Shown here: in pieces, positions 18,595 through 28,530 of the stretch
Position numbering within the stretch: position 1 is the first letter of the stretch
Layout of the letters: every line of letters begins with the position of its first letter
Source: an uncultured Paenibacillaceae bacterium
GTDB taxonomy: Bacteria > Bacillota > Bacilli > Paenibacillales > DA-C8
DNA length: 64,000 nucleotides
Direction of reading: 5' to 3'
Assembly (NCBI GenBank): GCA_937957685.1
Contig: CALGAO010000132.1
Span: 1-64,000 of the forward strand
The notes under the pieces: model-generated
Database searches by the model: none
Told to the model about the DNA's origin: nothing
What the model saw: only the letters and a program-made list of their open reading frames with translations
Made by a program: the position numbers and the translations under genes

Positions 18595-19599
18595 CTAGCG
18601 GAGCCGCTTCACCGACCTGCGGCTGTGCAGCACCGGCTTCAGCATGACCGTGCGTCTGGCGGCATCCCTGTTGCGGATGCGCTCCACCAGGAGATCCACC
18701 GCGATCGTCCCGAACTCATAGGCAGGCTGGGCCATCACGGTCATGAACGGATCGACGACGAAGCCCGCCTCCAGCTCATCGAAGCAGCTCACGGAGATGT
18801 CCTCCGGCACGCGCAGGCCTTGCTGCTGGAAGGTGCGGATCGTGCCGAGGGCGAGGAAGTTGTTGGCGGCGAACACCGCCGTGGGCCGCTCCTCCAGCTC
18901 GAGGAGCCTGGCGGCGATCGTCGATGTCAACGCGTGCTGGTAGTCGGCCTCCAGGATCAGCGACGGATCCAGCGGGATGCCATGCGCCTCCAGTGCTTCC
19001 TTGTAGCCTTCCAGCCTGCGTCTGGATGTCGAGACATGGAGCGGTCCATTCACGAGCGCGATACGACGGTGGCCGCATTCGATCAGATGCTCGACCATCG
19101 CCCGGGCTCCGGCCCGGCTGTCTCCCAGCACCATGTCGCATTCGACTCCGGGAACCTCCCGGTCCACGAGCACGACGGGGATGTCCAGCTGGGTCAGCCG
19201 CTCGATCAGCGCCGCCGATTCGTCCCCCGTCGGTGAATACAGGACGCCGTCCACGCGCGTGGCCATGATCGTCTCGATGTAGGCCTTCTCCTTGTCCGCA
19301 TTCTCGTCGCTGTTGGCGAGCAACAGCTTGTAGCCGTGGCGCAGCGCGGCATCTTCGGCTCCACGGGCGAGCGAGGTATAGAACGGGTTGGTGATATCCG
19401 TGATCAGGAGGGACAGGATCTTCGTCTCATTCAGCACGAGGCTGCGCGCCATCGAGTTCGGGATATAGTTCATCTCCTCCATGATGGCCAGCACGCGCTT
19501 GCGCGTTGCCTCGCTGATCCGTCCTGTGTTGTTGATGACCTTCGACACCGTCATGGCAGAGCAATTGGCTCTCTTCGCGATATCATAGATGGTAACCAC
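18595..19599 (-). CDS. LacI-family transcriptional repressor
   Basis: 334 residues. The DNA-binding head reads TIYDIAKRANCSAMTVSKVINN with a hinge helix (NSMARSLV), followed by a periplasmic-binding-like sensor domain. GTG 19599 is chosen because it gives the standard LacI start and has AGGAGAG upstream; the frame extends to 19620. It is divergent from the UxaA-SDR-SDR-FAH operon. The operator between them resembles that of E. coli GntR, a LacI-family gluconate repressor, so regulation by a sugar acid or its breakdown product is likely by inference. Confidence 0.9.
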   Translation of the reverse strand: MVTIYDIAKRANCSAMTVSKVINNTGRISEATRKRVLAIMEEMNYIPNSMARSLVLNETKILSLLITDITNPFYTSLARGAEDAALRHGYKLLLANSDENADKEKAYIETIMATRVDGVLYSPTGDESAALIERLTQLDIPVVLVDREVPGVECDMVLGDSRAGARAMVEHLIECGHRRIALVNGPLHVSTSRRRLEGYKEALEAHGIPLDPSLILEADYQHALTSTIAARLLELEERPTAVFAANNFLALGTIRTFQQQGLRVPEDISVSCFDELEAGFVVDPFMTVMAQPAYEFGTIAVDLLVERIRNRDAARRTVMLKPVLHSRRSVKRLR

Positions 19600-19734
19600 T
19601 GCGCAGTTCTCTCCTCTCACCGTTCCTTGGGGCTCGCGCCTCTTCGCATGTTGCAGATGCCGGTCTTTTCTCCCCTCTGAGGGTGTGAAAGTGCTTGAAA
19701 GTGCTTGTAAACCATACTATATCGCATCTGTCTG

Positions 19735-19763
19735 TTGACAGCAATAAAGGGGACTGCTATGTT
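19735..19763 (+). promoter_or_regulatory. Promoter of the sugar-acid operon
   Basis: TTGACA (19735-19740), 17 bases, TATGTT (19758-19763). The operator follows directly and would cover the transcription start. Confidence 0.6.
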
Positions 19764-19781
19764 AGGGTTATCGGTAACTCT
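19764..19781. promoter_or_regulatory. LacI/GntR-type operator
   Basis: The palindrome AGGGTTATCGGTAACTCT has a central CG and arms GTTA/TAAC. Its core read on the other strand, GTTACCGATAAC, equals the core of the E. coli GntR operator as I recall it. Its position over the start site fits repression by the divergent LacI protein. Confidence 0.65.
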
Positions 19782-19887
19782 AGCGAAATGTCAGCGAATC
19801 CAGATCACGAATCGGCCGCACGACATACATAGGGAAGCCAGAAGCATCACAAGGTTCTTTTCCATTATATTCACGAGGTGATAGCCA

Positions 19888-20223
19888 TTGGCAAAGTCCA
19901 TTGAAGCGGGCGCTGACGCGCTGGTCGTCGACGCCCAGGATCACGTGGCCACGGCGCTCAAGGACCTGAAGGCAGGCAGCCGGATCCGATATCGGCGGGG
20001 CACGGAGATCGAACAGCTCGCGCTGCTCCAGGACATCCCGTTCGGCCACAAGGTCGCGATCCGGGCGATCGAGGCAGGCGAGGAGGTTCGCAAATACGGC
20101 GAGGTGATCGGCCGGGCGACGGCTCACATCCGGCCGGGCGAGCACGTTCACGTGCATAATATCGAAGGCATACGCGGACGCGGCGACCAGGCTGCGGAGG
20201 GAGGATCACATGATGCAAATTAA
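19888..20223 (+). CDS. UxaA-family dehydratase, small (SAF-domain) subunit
   Basis: 111 residues matching the N-terminal SAF domain of altronate dehydratase UxaA, including DHVATAL, the central IPFGHKVAIRAI and GE.I.KYGEVIGRAT, and an HVHN end. In this organism the domain is a separate polypeptide. The start is TTG 19888 with GAGGTGAT upstream; no ATG is available nearby. The end overlaps the large subunit by 14 bases. Similar split small/large pairs act on altronate, galactarate, fuconate or sulfolactate; the substrate is decided by context, not by this subunit. Confidence 0.82.
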   Translation: MAKSIEAGADALVVDAQDHVATALKDLKAGSRIRYRRGTEIEQLALLQDIPFGHKVAIRAIEAGEEVRKYGEVIGRATAHIRPGEHVHVHNIEGIRGRGDQAAEGGSHDAN

Positions 20224-21370
20224 GGGTTATGCAAGACCAAACGGAGATTACGGCATCCGCAATCATCTCTTGATCATACCGACCGTTATCTGTTCGAATC
20301 AGGTGTCGAATCGCATCATGCAGATGGTCCCGGACACGGTGGCGATTCCGCATCAGCACGGATGCAGCCAGATCGGCGCCGACAAGGAGCGGACCTTCGA
20401 GACGCTCGCCGGCACCGGCAAGAATCCGAACGTCGGCGCGGTGCTGATCGTCAGCCTCGGCTGCGAGGTCGTCGATCCATACGAGCTGGCGCGGGAGATC
20501 GGCAAGACAGGCAAGCGCGTCGAGGTGATCGACATCCAGGAGTGCGGCGGCTCGATCAAGGCGATCCAGCGCGGCGCCGAGCTGGCCAGGGAGATGCGGC
20601 GCGAGCTGGATGCGATGCAGCCTGAACCGATACCGGCAGGGATCTTGCGGATCGGCGTCAAATGCGGCGGCTCGGACGCGACCTCCGGCATCGCCTCCAA
20701 TCCTGCGCTCGGCGTCGCCTCCGACCTGTTGATCGCCGAAGGCGGCACGGTCGTCATCAGCGAGACGACGGAGATCATCGGCGCCGAGCACGTGCTGGCC
20801 AGGCGCTGCGCATCGCCTGAGGTGGCGGATCAGCTGTACCGGTTCGTCGAGCGCTTCGAGCGCGAGGTCGCCCGCATGGGCGCGGATATGCGCGGCGGCA
20901 ATCCGAGCCCGGGCAATATCGCGGGGGGCCTGTCGACGATCGAGGAGAAATCGCTCGGCTGCATCAGCAAATGCGGCACGGCTCCGATCGTGGGCGCTTT
21001 TGAGTACGCGGCGCCGATCCCGGGCAAGGGACTGTACTTCATGGACTCGCCGGGCAACGATATCGAGTGCGTATCCGGCATGGCGGCAAGCGGCGTGCAT
21101 CTCGTCTGCTTCACCACAGGACGCGGTACGCCGACCGGCGCTCCGGTCGTGCCGGTGATCAAGATCACCGGCAACAAGCTGACCTATGAGCGGATGACGG
21201 ACAATATGGACGTCGATGTCAGCGGCATCCTGGATGGCGTGCTGAGCATGGAGGAGGCCGGACGCCTGATCTGGAACGAGATCCTGGAAACGGCAAGTGG
21301 CAAGCTGACCAAGGCGGAGATACTGGGTCACACCGAATTCAGCATCAACCGGATCGGACCCAGCTTGTAA
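20210..21370 (+). CDS. UxaA-family dehydratase, large subunit
   Basis: 386 residues covering the C-terminal catalytic domain of the UxaA/GarD family. Conserved blocks include GDYGIRNHLLIIPTV, HQHGCSQ with the cluster-type Cys, LGCEVVDP, GVKCGGSDATSGI and EEKSLGCISKCG. These enzymes dehydrate sugar acids to 2-keto-3-deoxy acids using iron. Altronate, galactarate or a deoxy-sugar acid such as fuconate are possible substrates. With an SDR and an FAH hydrolase downstream, a deoxy-acid route is favoured (inference). It overlaps the small subunit gene, so the two are translationally coupled. Confidence 0.82.
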   Translation: MMQIKGYARPNGDYGIRNHLLIIPTVICSNQVSNRIMQMVPDTVAIPHQHGCSQIGADKERTFETLAGTGKNPNVGAVLIVSLGCEVVDPYELAREIGKTGKRVEVIDIQECGGSIKAIQRGAELAREMRRELDAMQPEPIPAGILRIGVKCGGSDATSGIASNPALGVASDLLIAEGGTVVISETTEIIGAEHVLARRCASPEVADQLYRFVERFEREVARMGADMRGGNPSPGNIAGGLSTIEEKSLGCISKCGTAPIVGAFEYAAPIPGKGLYFMDSPGNDIECVSGMAASGVHLVCFTTGRGTPTGAPVVPVIKITGNKLTYERMTDNMDVDVSGILDGVLSMEEAGRLIWNEILETASGKLTKAEILGHTEFSINRIGPSL

Positions 21371-21475
21371 TGATGGTATTGATGGTGGTGACGAGACCCG
21401 AATCGAGCAGGTGCAGCGAGGCTGATCGGTTCGGAATATCGGACATTCATCCGTTAAGAAGAAAGGAGTATGGCA

Positions 21476-22270
21476 ATGGGTAGACTCGAAGGAAGGCTGG
21501 CGCTCGTCACAGGAGGCGGGCGCGGCATCGGAGCGGCGATCGTCCTGCGGCTTGCGGAGGAAGGCGCGCATGTGGCGATCGCGGAGCTTCCCGGCAAAGG
21601 GATGGAGGAGGCGGAGAAGATCGCGGAGCAGGTGCGTGCGCTCGGCCGCAAGGCGATCACCGTCAGCGCGGACGTCGGCAACAAGGAACAGGTATGGCGC
21701 ATGTTCGACCAGGTGGAGGAACGGCTAGGCCATGTCGAGATCCTGGTGAACAATGCGGGGATCGCTCCGTTCGAGCCGTTCATGAAGGTGTCGGAGGAAA
21801 CGTGGGATCGGACCTTCAACACGAATGTCAAGTCGATCTTCCTCACCACGCAACGGGCGGCACCGTCGATGGTCGAGAGACGGTGGGGCAAGATCATCAA
21901 CATCCTGTCCACGGCCAGCCTGCTCGTGACCAGCCCGGTCATCCCGCATTATCAGTCGTCCAAGGCTGCGGCACATATGCTGACGAAAGGTCTGGCGATC
22001 GAGCTGGGCAAGCACAACATCAATGTGAATGCCGTTGGCCCGAGCACGACAGACACCGATCTGTGCGCCGAATACCTGGCCGATGAGCGGATCCGCCAGA
22101 AGGAGATCGAGGCGAACCCGATGAAGCGGCTCGGAACAGCCAGGCAGATCGGAGACGCGGTGGTGTTCCTCGCATCCGATGAAGCGATGCAGGTGAATGG
22201 CCACCTGCTGATGGTGGACGGCGGCCTCACGGTCAAGGCAGCGCAGCCGGAGGACCATCTGGAACACTAG
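21476..22270 (+). CDS. Short-chain dehydrogenase/reductase (first)
   Basis: Classical SDR of 264 residues. NAD(P)-binding motif TGGGRGIG (about residues 13-20), NNAG block, catalytic Ser in ILSTAS, and Tyr-x3-Lys as HYQSSKAA. ATG 21476 is preferred over ATG 21470 because AAAGGAG then has 7-base spacing. Within this operon it most likely oxidises either the free sugar or the 2-keto-3-deoxy acid; the sequence alone does not show which. It belongs to the same operon as the UxaA subunits. Confidence 0.85.
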   Translation: MGRLEGRLALVTGGGRGIGAAIVLRLAEEGAHVAIAELPGKGMEEAEKIAEQVRALGRKAITVSADVGNKEQVWRMFDQVEERLGHVEILVNNAGIAPFEPFMKVSEETWDRTFNTNVKSIFLTTQRAAPSMVERRWGKIINILSTASLLVTSPVIPHYQSSKAAAHMLTKGLAIELGKHNINVNAVGPSTTDTDLCAEYLADERIRQKEIEANPMKRLGTARQIGDAVVFLASDEAMQVNGHLLMVDGGLTVKAAQPEDHLEH

Positions 22271-22405
22271 GCTCGGGCCTGGACGCGGTTCGGTAACCCG
22301 AAAGCGTTGGCCAGCCTGACGTTCCATGCACAGACGCAGAGAAAATGTGCAGGAGTTCAAGACCAGTTTTCTGTACCCAGACCAACCATACAGGAGGGAA
22401 TCACA

Positions 22406-23179
22406 GTGCGTTTACAAGACAAGGTCACCCTGATCACCGGCGCCGGATCGGGGATCGGCAGGGCCACGGCGCAGCTGTTCGCAAAGGAAGGGGCAAGCGT
22501 CATCGTCAACGACCTGTCCGAGGACAATGGCCGCGGCACCGTGGAGCTGATCGAACAGGAAGGCGGGCGTGCGGTGTTCATCCAGGCGGATGTGACGGAT
22601 CCCGAGTCGGTGAAGGAGATGGTGGACCAGGCGATCGCCACCTTCGGCAGGATCGACGTGCTGTTCAACAACGCCGGCATCAGCGGAGTCGGCATGCTGC
22701 ATGAACTGGAGCCGGAGGATTGGGATCGCGTCGTCAAGGTGAACATCCGCGGCGTCTTCCTGCCCAGCAAGTATGTGCTGCCGCATATGATGGAACGCCG
22801 CAGCGGCTCGATCATCAACATGTCGTCCTGCATCGCGGAGATCGGCCTGAAGCGGCGCGCGTCCTATGCGGCCACGAAGGGAGCCGTGCTGTCGCTCACC
22901 AAGTCGATGCAGGTGGACTATGCCCCGTACAACATTCGCGTCAATGCGCTGCTGCCGGGGACCATCCTGACTCCGTTCGTTGAAAACTACCTCAGAACAT
23001 CGTACGATGATATCGAGCAGGCTTACGAAGGTCTCAGGAGCAGACAGCTGAGCGGCGATCTCGGTCGTCCGGAGGACGTGGCCAAGGCGGCGTTGTTCCT
23101 CGCTTCCGATGAGTCGAAGTTCATGATGGGTTCGCCGCTTTATATCGACGGCGGAGTCGTCTTCGGGAAGAACGCATAA
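22406..23179 (+). CDS. Short-chain dehydrogenase/reductase (second)
   Basis: Classical SDR of 257 residues, with TGAGSGIG at about 12-19, NNAG, catalytic Ser in MSSCIAE and Tyr-x3-Lys as SYAATKGA. The GTG start at 22406 follows AGGAGGGA; the open frame reaches 22307 but lacks a site. Of the two SDRs this one more closely recalls fucose-pathway dehydrogenases in length and in the LLPGTI.TP block, but this is a weak hint. Substrate not determined. Confidence 0.85.
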   Translation: MRLQDKVTLITGAGSGIGRATAQLFAKEGASVIVNDLSEDNGRGTVELIEQEGGRAVFIQADVTDPESVKEMVDQAIATFGRIDVLFNNAGISGVGMLHELEPEDWDRVVKVNIRGVFLPSKYVLPHMMERRSGSIINMSSCIAEIGLKRRASYAATKGAVLSLTKSMQVDYAPYNIRVNALLPGTILTPFVENYLRTSYDDIEQAYEGLRSRQLSGDLGRPEDVAKAALFLASDESKFMMGSPLYIDGGVVFGKNA

Positions 23180-23361
23180 GGATGCCATCAGCCACGCTGC
23201 ATGGCGGATGTCGCCGGGCTGCGACATGCCGGCGCACAAGAGGAGCGTCAGAGCAGCGCCCCGTCGTCACCTGATGACGATCGCCTCAGATGATCGATCG
23301 GACGCGGGCATGCCGCTTGCAACGATCGTAACAATCATACGTTGGAAAGGAAGTCGAACTC

Positions 23362-24258
23362 ATGAAACTGGTAACCATCATGCGCGAAGGCCAGCCGACG
23401 CTGGGCATCGCGACGGAGCAAGGCATCGTGGATGTCGCTGCGGCGCTGGCCGCCCATCCGGCTGAAGGCATACGCACGTCCGTCATGGATGTGATCGCCG
23501 GCGGCGAGCAGGCGGTTCAGGCGTTGGCCGACTATATCGCCGGACTTCCCCTGGCTTCGCATCCCGCCTATGTGCTGGACGAAGAAAAGGTGGAATGGGG
23601 CCCTTGCGTCACCCATCCGAACAAGATCATCTGCGTCGGGCTGAATTATCGCAAGCACGCCGAGGAGACCAACGCGCCGATTCCCGAGTATCCGATCCTG
23701 TTCAACAAGTTCAACAATACGCTTACCGGCCATAAGCGGGACATCGCCATACCGAAGGTGACGAGCAAGCTTGACTACGAGGCTGAGCTGGTCATCGTCA
23801 TCGGCAAGCGCGCCAAGGACGTCGCCAGGGAGGAAGCGTTGAACCATGTGTTCGGCTACTGTGCGGTGAACGACCTGTCGGCCCGTGACCTGCAGATGCG
23901 CACGCATCAATGGCTGCTCGGCAAGACCTGCGACGACTTCAGCCCGCTGGGACCGTATCTCGTCACCGCAGATGAGGTGGGCGATCCGAACAGGCTGGCG
24001 ATTCGCGCCTACGTCAACGGTGAACTTCGCCAGAACTCCAATACGTCGGATATGATCTTCTACTGCGATGAGCTCGTCAGCTATATCTCCAGGCACATGA
24101 CGCTCGTGCCGGGAGACGTCATCCTGACCGGAACGCCGGAAGGCGTCGTGCTCGGGCTGCCGCCGGAGCAGCAGGTGTATCTGGCGCCAGGCGATGAGGT
24201 GACGATCGAGATCGAGAAGCTCGGGCGTCTGACGAACCGCTTCGTTGCTGAAGCGTAG
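23362..24258 (+). CDS. Fumarylacetoacetate hydrolase family protein
   Basis: 298 residues. The FAH fold is recognised by KIICVGLNYRKHAEET, the metal-binding Glu pair in LDYEAELVIVIGK and the Asp of NDLSARD, then GDVILTGTPEGV. Members split or isomerise diketo acids. After a UxaA dehydratase and an SDR, a role as hydrolase of a 2,4-diketo-3-deoxy acid, giving pyruvate plus a hydroxy acid, is a consistent inference. Other FAH activities (for example in aromatic breakdown) are not excluded. Last gene of the operon, followed by a strong terminator. Confidence 0.85.
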   Translation: MKLVTIMREGQPTLGIATEQGIVDVAAALAAHPAEGIRTSVMDVIAGGEQAVQALADYIAGLPLASHPAYVLDEEKVEWGPCVTHPNKIICVGLNYRKHAEETNAPIPEYPILFNKFNNTLTGHKRDIAIPKVTSKLDYEAELVIVIGKRAKDVAREEALNHVFGYCAVNDLSARDLQMRTHQWLLGKTCDDFSPLGPYLVTADEVGDPNRLAIRAYVNGELRQNSNTSDMIFYCDELVSYISRHMTLVPGDVILTGTPEGVVLGLPPEQQVYLAPGDEVTIEIEKLGRLTNRFVAEA

Positions 24259-24276
24259 AAGCATAATGGAAATCAT

Positions 24277-24311
24277 AAAGGGGAACCGGAAATACCGGCT
24301 CCCCTTTTTTA
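24277..24311. terminator. Bidirectional terminator
   Basis: AAAGGGGAACCGG pairs with CCGGCTCCCCTTT around a short loop, with a T-run on the + strand. It separates the convergent FAH-family gene and cimA. Confidence 0.8.
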
Positions 24312-24321
24312 TTCCTGTCAC

Positions 24322-25941
24322 TCAATGATTGACGATGCCCTGGCGCTTCGGTTCGGCGGGCTGCGGCTCGACACGTTCCTGGCCGATCAGCGCATAGCGC
24401 ATGCTGTCCACCAGCGCCTGCCAGCTCGCCTCGATGACGTTCTCCGACACGCCGACGGTGCTCCAGGAGTTGTTGGCGTCGGCCGATTCGATGAGCACGC
24501 GCACCTTCGCGGCGGTTGCATGTTTTTCATCGATGACGCGCACCTTATAATCGGCGAGATGCATGCCCTTGATCGATGGATAATATTGCTCAAGCGCCTT
24601 CCGCAGCGCGTTGTCGAGCGCATTGACCGGCCCGTTGCCCTCGGCTGCGGTATAGACGATCTCGTCGCCGAGTCTCAGCTTGACGATCGCCTCGGACACG
24701 ACGCCGGAGCGGTCGCTTGATTTCTCCACGAGGATCTTGAACGACTCGACGGTGAACGCTTCCTTCAGCGTGCCTGCGGCTTCGCGCAGCAGCAGCTCCA
24801 GCGAAGCATCGGCGCCTTCGAACTGGTAGCCCTCGTGCTCCAGCTGCTTGATGCGGTTGATCGCGGCTCGCGCCTGTTCGCTGTCCAGGTCGAAATCCAG
24901 CTGCAGCTCCTGCGCCTTGAACATGATGTTGCTCTGTCCGGCAAGCTCCGACACGAGCACCCGCTGCTTGTTGCCGACAAGCTCCGGCTCGATGTGCTCG
25001 TAGGTCCGGGGATGCTTGCGGATGGCGGATACATGGATGCCGCCCTTGTGGGCGAAGGCCGCGCTGCCGACGAACGGCTGGTTGATCGGCATGCTGACGT
25101 TGGCGATCTCGCTCACATAGCGGGCGACGGCGCTTAAGGATCGCAGCTGCTCGGCGGTGATCACCTCATAGCCAAGCTTGAGCTGCAGGTTCGGGATGAC
25201 CGACACGAGGTTGGCATTGCCGCAGCGTTCGCCGACGCCGTTGATCGTGCCCTGTACCTGACGCGCTCCGGCCTGCACGGCGGCCAGGCTGTTGGCCACC
25301 CCGAGCTCGCAGTCGTTGTGGGCGTGAATGCCGATCCTGGCCGGAATGGCTTCCCGGACCGCCTGGACGATCGTCCTGATCTCGTCGGGCATCGAGCCGC
25401 CGTTCGTGTCGCACAGCACGATCCAGTCAGCGCCGGCCTCATGGGCTTGCTTCAACGTCGCCAGCGCGTACTCGGGATTATGCTTGTAGCCGTCGAAGAA
25501 GTGCTCGGCGTCATAGATGACCTCCAGGCCATTCTCCTTCAGGAAGCGCACGGAATCGCCGATCATCGCCAGATTCTCCTCCAGCGTCGTCTCCAGCGCG
25601 GTCGTGACGTGGAAGTCCCAGGACTTGCCGAAGATCGTGGCGACCGAGACACCAGACTCCAGGATCTTCCTCAGGTTCGCATCCTCCTGAGCGGTGATGC
25701 CCTTGCGACGGGTGCTGCCGAAGGCTGTAATCTTCGCATGCTTCAACTTGAGCGACCTGGCCCGTTCGAAAAATTCGATATCCTTGTTGTTGCTGCCCGG
25801 CCATCCGCCTTCAATATAATGAACACCCAGTTCGTCGAGCTTCTGAGCGATTTTCATCTTGTCTTCAACTGAGAGGCTGACGCCTTCCCCTTGCGTACCG
25901 TCGCGCAGAGTTGTGTCGAAGATATAAACTTTGCCAGACAT
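24322..25941 (-). CDS. cimA: (R)-citramalate synthase
   Basis: Condenses pyruvate with acetyl-CoA to citramalate, the first step of threonine-independent isoleucine synthesis. 539 residues, typical of CimA and longer than most homocitrate synthases. The TIM-barrel starts with IFDTTLRDGTQGEG; metal-binding His residues lie in GIHAHNDCELGVANS; the C-terminal LeuA dimer/regulatory domain covers about 370-520. The tyrosine-rich and GxxxRAGN-type patterns place it away from LeuA. No T-box or other leader was recognised upstream. It is not linked to leu or ilv genes. Confidence 0.9.
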   Translation of the reverse strand: MSGKVYIFDTTLRDGTQGEGVSLSVEDKMKIAQKLDELGVHYIEGGWPGSNNKDIEFFERARSLKLKHAKITAFGSTRRKGITAQEDANLRKILESGVSVATIFGKSWDFHVTTALETTLEENLAMIGDSVRFLKENGLEVIYDAEHFFDGYKHNPEYALATLKQAHEAGADWIVLCDTNGGSMPDEIRTIVQAVREAIPARIGIHAHNDCELGVANSLAAVQAGARQVQGTINGVGERCGNANLVSVIPNLQLKLGYEVITAEQLRSLSAVARYVSEIANVSMPINQPFVGSAAFAHKGGIHVSAIRKHPRTYEHIEPELVGNKQRVLVSELAGQSNIMFKAQELQLDFDLDSEQARAAINRIKQLEHEGYQFEGADASLELLLREAAGTLKEAFTVESFKILVEKSSDRSGVVSEAIVKLRLGDEIVYTAAEGNGPVNALDNALRKALEQYYPSIKGMHLADYKVRVIDEKHATAAKVRVLIESADANNSWSTVGVSENVIEASWQALVDSMRYALIGQERVEPQPAEPKRQGIVNH

Positions 25942-26004
25942 CGTTTTTCCTCCTTAAGGTGCGATAAAAAGGTCTGGATGAATACAATATAATAAGTATT
26001 ATAG

Positions 26005-26388
<384 letters not shown>

Positions 26389-26417
26389 TCATTGGCGCGA
26401 GGAACGCCATCTGACAG

Positions 26418-26444
26418 GAGTCGGGAAAACCGGCTCTTTTTTGT
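26418..26444 (+). terminator. Terminator of the ferredoxin gene
   Basis: GAGTCGG, loop GAAAA, CCGGCTC, followed by TTTTTTG. Confidence 0.75.
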
Positions 26445-26536
26445 TGAAAATGTGATGCATTCCTTCCAATGGTAGTGTACGATGGACATTAAGGACAGGA
26501 AACCGGATCAACTACCCAGGAGGAATCAGGTTTGCC

Positions 26537-28381
26537 ATGAAGAGAAAAATGCTGCGCTCTGCCATCCTCGCCAATCTGGCGCTTCTCCTCATCATCCTGG
26601 CGTATGCGTTCGCCGCGTCGCCGGACCAACAGATCATCCGCGTCAACCCCTTCAAGGTGCTCGACAATCTCGTCTTTGATTACGATATGAAAGCCACGAT
26701 GTCGCATATGCCTCATGAGGACATCATCGTGGTGGCGATCGACGACGCGACCGTCGAGGCGCTGGGCAGATTTCCGTTCAGCAGGGAGTTCTACATCCCG
26801 TTCCTCGACTATGTGTCCCTGGCAAGTGCGGTGGCGTTCGACATTCATTTCGTCAGCCAGAGCGAGGACCCGTACGTTGACGAGATCTTCGCCGAGCAGC
26901 TGGCGCTCACGGATAACGTCATCCTCGCAGCTGCCGTCAATCTGGAGAGCGGTCTCGAGCGGGCCGTCTATGTGCGCAAGGACCAGCTGGTGAAGGGAAC
27001 GCTTCAGCCGCCGCTTGCCCTCCTCGCCGAACAGGCAAGGCTGGGCCATATCAATCGGTATGCGGAGCGGGGCTATGACGACGGCATCATCCGCAAGACC
27101 TGGCTGATGCTCGATACCGACCAGGGGCCGATTCCGTCGCTGGCCTACATGACGGCGGAGCTGGCCGGCGCGGATTTAAGCGACTATCTGAGGGACAACC
27201 CGCAGGCGGAGCTGACGATCCGGTATGACGCCACCTCCTATGACTTCATGACGCTGTCGTTTCTGGATGTGATCAACGGCGAATATCCGCCGGAATTCTT
27301 CGAGGATCGGATCGTGCTGCTCGGTCTGACAGGCATGGGAGAGGATACGGGCCATACGACGGTGGAGAACAATGTGAATCTCGTCTACGCCCAGGCGGCG
27401 ATCATCGATCAGCTGCTGAAGGGGGAGATGGTGCATACGGTCAGCTTCCCTCTGGTAGCCGTGCTGATGGCGGTCCTGTTCGCGGCGGCGCTGGCCATGG
27501 CCTGGCTGCTCAAGCCGATCTGGAGCACCCTGGCGGTGATCGTCCTGGCCGCGGCGCTTGTGGCAGGCCAGTACGGCCTGTTCCAGGCGACCGACCATTA
27601 CGTGAACACGGTATATCCGATCGCGGTGCTGCTCGTCACCTTCTTCCTCAATCTGGCGATCAGAACCTACTTCGAACAGAGGCAGCTCAGCTTCATCACA
27701 AGGCAGTTCGGGCGCTATATCTCGCCTGATCTGGTCAGGCAGATCGCCAGGAGCGATGAAGAGCTGCCGCTGGGCGGCATCAGCAAGGAGCTGTCCATCC
27801 TGTTCCTCGACATTCGCGGCTTCACCACGCTGTCCGAGAAGCTGAAGCCGGAGGAAGTGGTCGATTTCCTGAACACGATGTTCGACCTGATCACCGAGAA
27901 GGCGCTCGAGAATCGCGGGACGATCGACAAGTTCATCGGCGATGCGGCGATGATCATCTTCAATGCGCCGCTGGACGTGGAGGATCACCCATACTGTGCG
28001 GTCAAGACGGCTTATGATATCCAGCAGGGCATGAAGGTGGTCACCCGGCGAATCCATGACAAATACGGGGTGACCGTCAATATCGGGGTCGGCATCAACA
28101 CCGGCCAGGCCGTCGTCGGCAACATCGGGTCTTATCTGCGAGTCGACTACACGGCGATCGGCGACAATGTCAACATCGCATCCCGCATCGAGTCCAACAC
28201 CGTCGCCGGCCAGATCCTTGTCTCCGAGTCCACCTATGAGCGGACGAAGGACCGATTTGTATACCATTGCATCGGAGAACGGATGATGAAGGGCAAGACG
28301 GTGCCGGTCAAGCTGTACGAGGTGCTCGGACTCATGGAGGATGCCGCAAGGGCAGAGCGCGCGAAGGAGCCGTTCTCCTGA
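26537..28381 (+). CDS. CHASE2-domain class III adenylate/guanylate cyclase
   Basis: 614 residues. A first membrane segment (about 10-27) leads into an extracytoplasmic CHASE2 sensor (about 35-290), then three membrane helices (about 300-375), then a cytoplasmic class III cyclase domain (about 425-600). Catalytic features are seen: ILFLDIRGFTTLSE with the first metal Asp, DKFIGDAAMIIF with the second, and YTAIGDNVNIASRIE with the transition-state Asn/Arg. It should make cAMP (or cGMP) in response to an external signal. AGGAGG precedes ATG 26537 at slightly long spacing. It is followed by two secreted-protein genes in the same direction. Confidence 0.9.
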   Translation: MKRKMLRSAILANLALLLIILAYAFAASPDQQIIRVNPFKVLDNLVFDYDMKATMSHMPHEDIIVVAIDDATVEALGRFPFSREFYIPFLDYVSLASAVAFDIHFVSQSEDPYVDEIFAEQLALTDNVILAAAVNLESGLERAVYVRKDQLVKGTLQPPLALLAEQARLGHINRYAERGYDDGIIRKTWLMLDTDQGPIPSLAYMTAELAGADLSDYLRDNPQAELTIRYDATSYDFMTLSFLDVINGEYPPEFFEDRIVLLGLTGMGEDTGHTTVENNVNLVYAQAAIIDQLLKGEMVHTVSFPLVAVLMAVLFAAALAMAWLLKPIWSTLAVIVLAAALVAGQYGLFQATDHYVNTVYPIAVLLVTFFLNLAIRTYFEQRQLSFITRQFGRYISPDLVRQIARSDEELPLGGISKELSILFLDIRGFTTLSEKLKPEEVVDFLNTMFDLITEKALENRGTIDKFIGDAAMIIFNAPLDVEDHPYCAVKTAYDIQQGMKVVTRRIHDKYGVTVNIGVGINTGQAVVGNIGSYLRVDYTAIGDNVNIASRIESNTVAGQILVSESTYERTKDRFVYHCIGERMMKGKTVPVKLYEVLGLMEDAARAERAKEPFS

Positions 28382-28530
28382 CGTTCTTTGAGGGACTGTT
28401 GGAGGAACGATTTGGCAACGGATCTTCTCTTCTTTTCAGTCAACTATAATTGCTAATTAATAGAAATCATCATACAATGAGTTCAGTAAGGGCGACGACA
28501 ATTTTCTACAAATTTCTACCTGGAGGTTTA

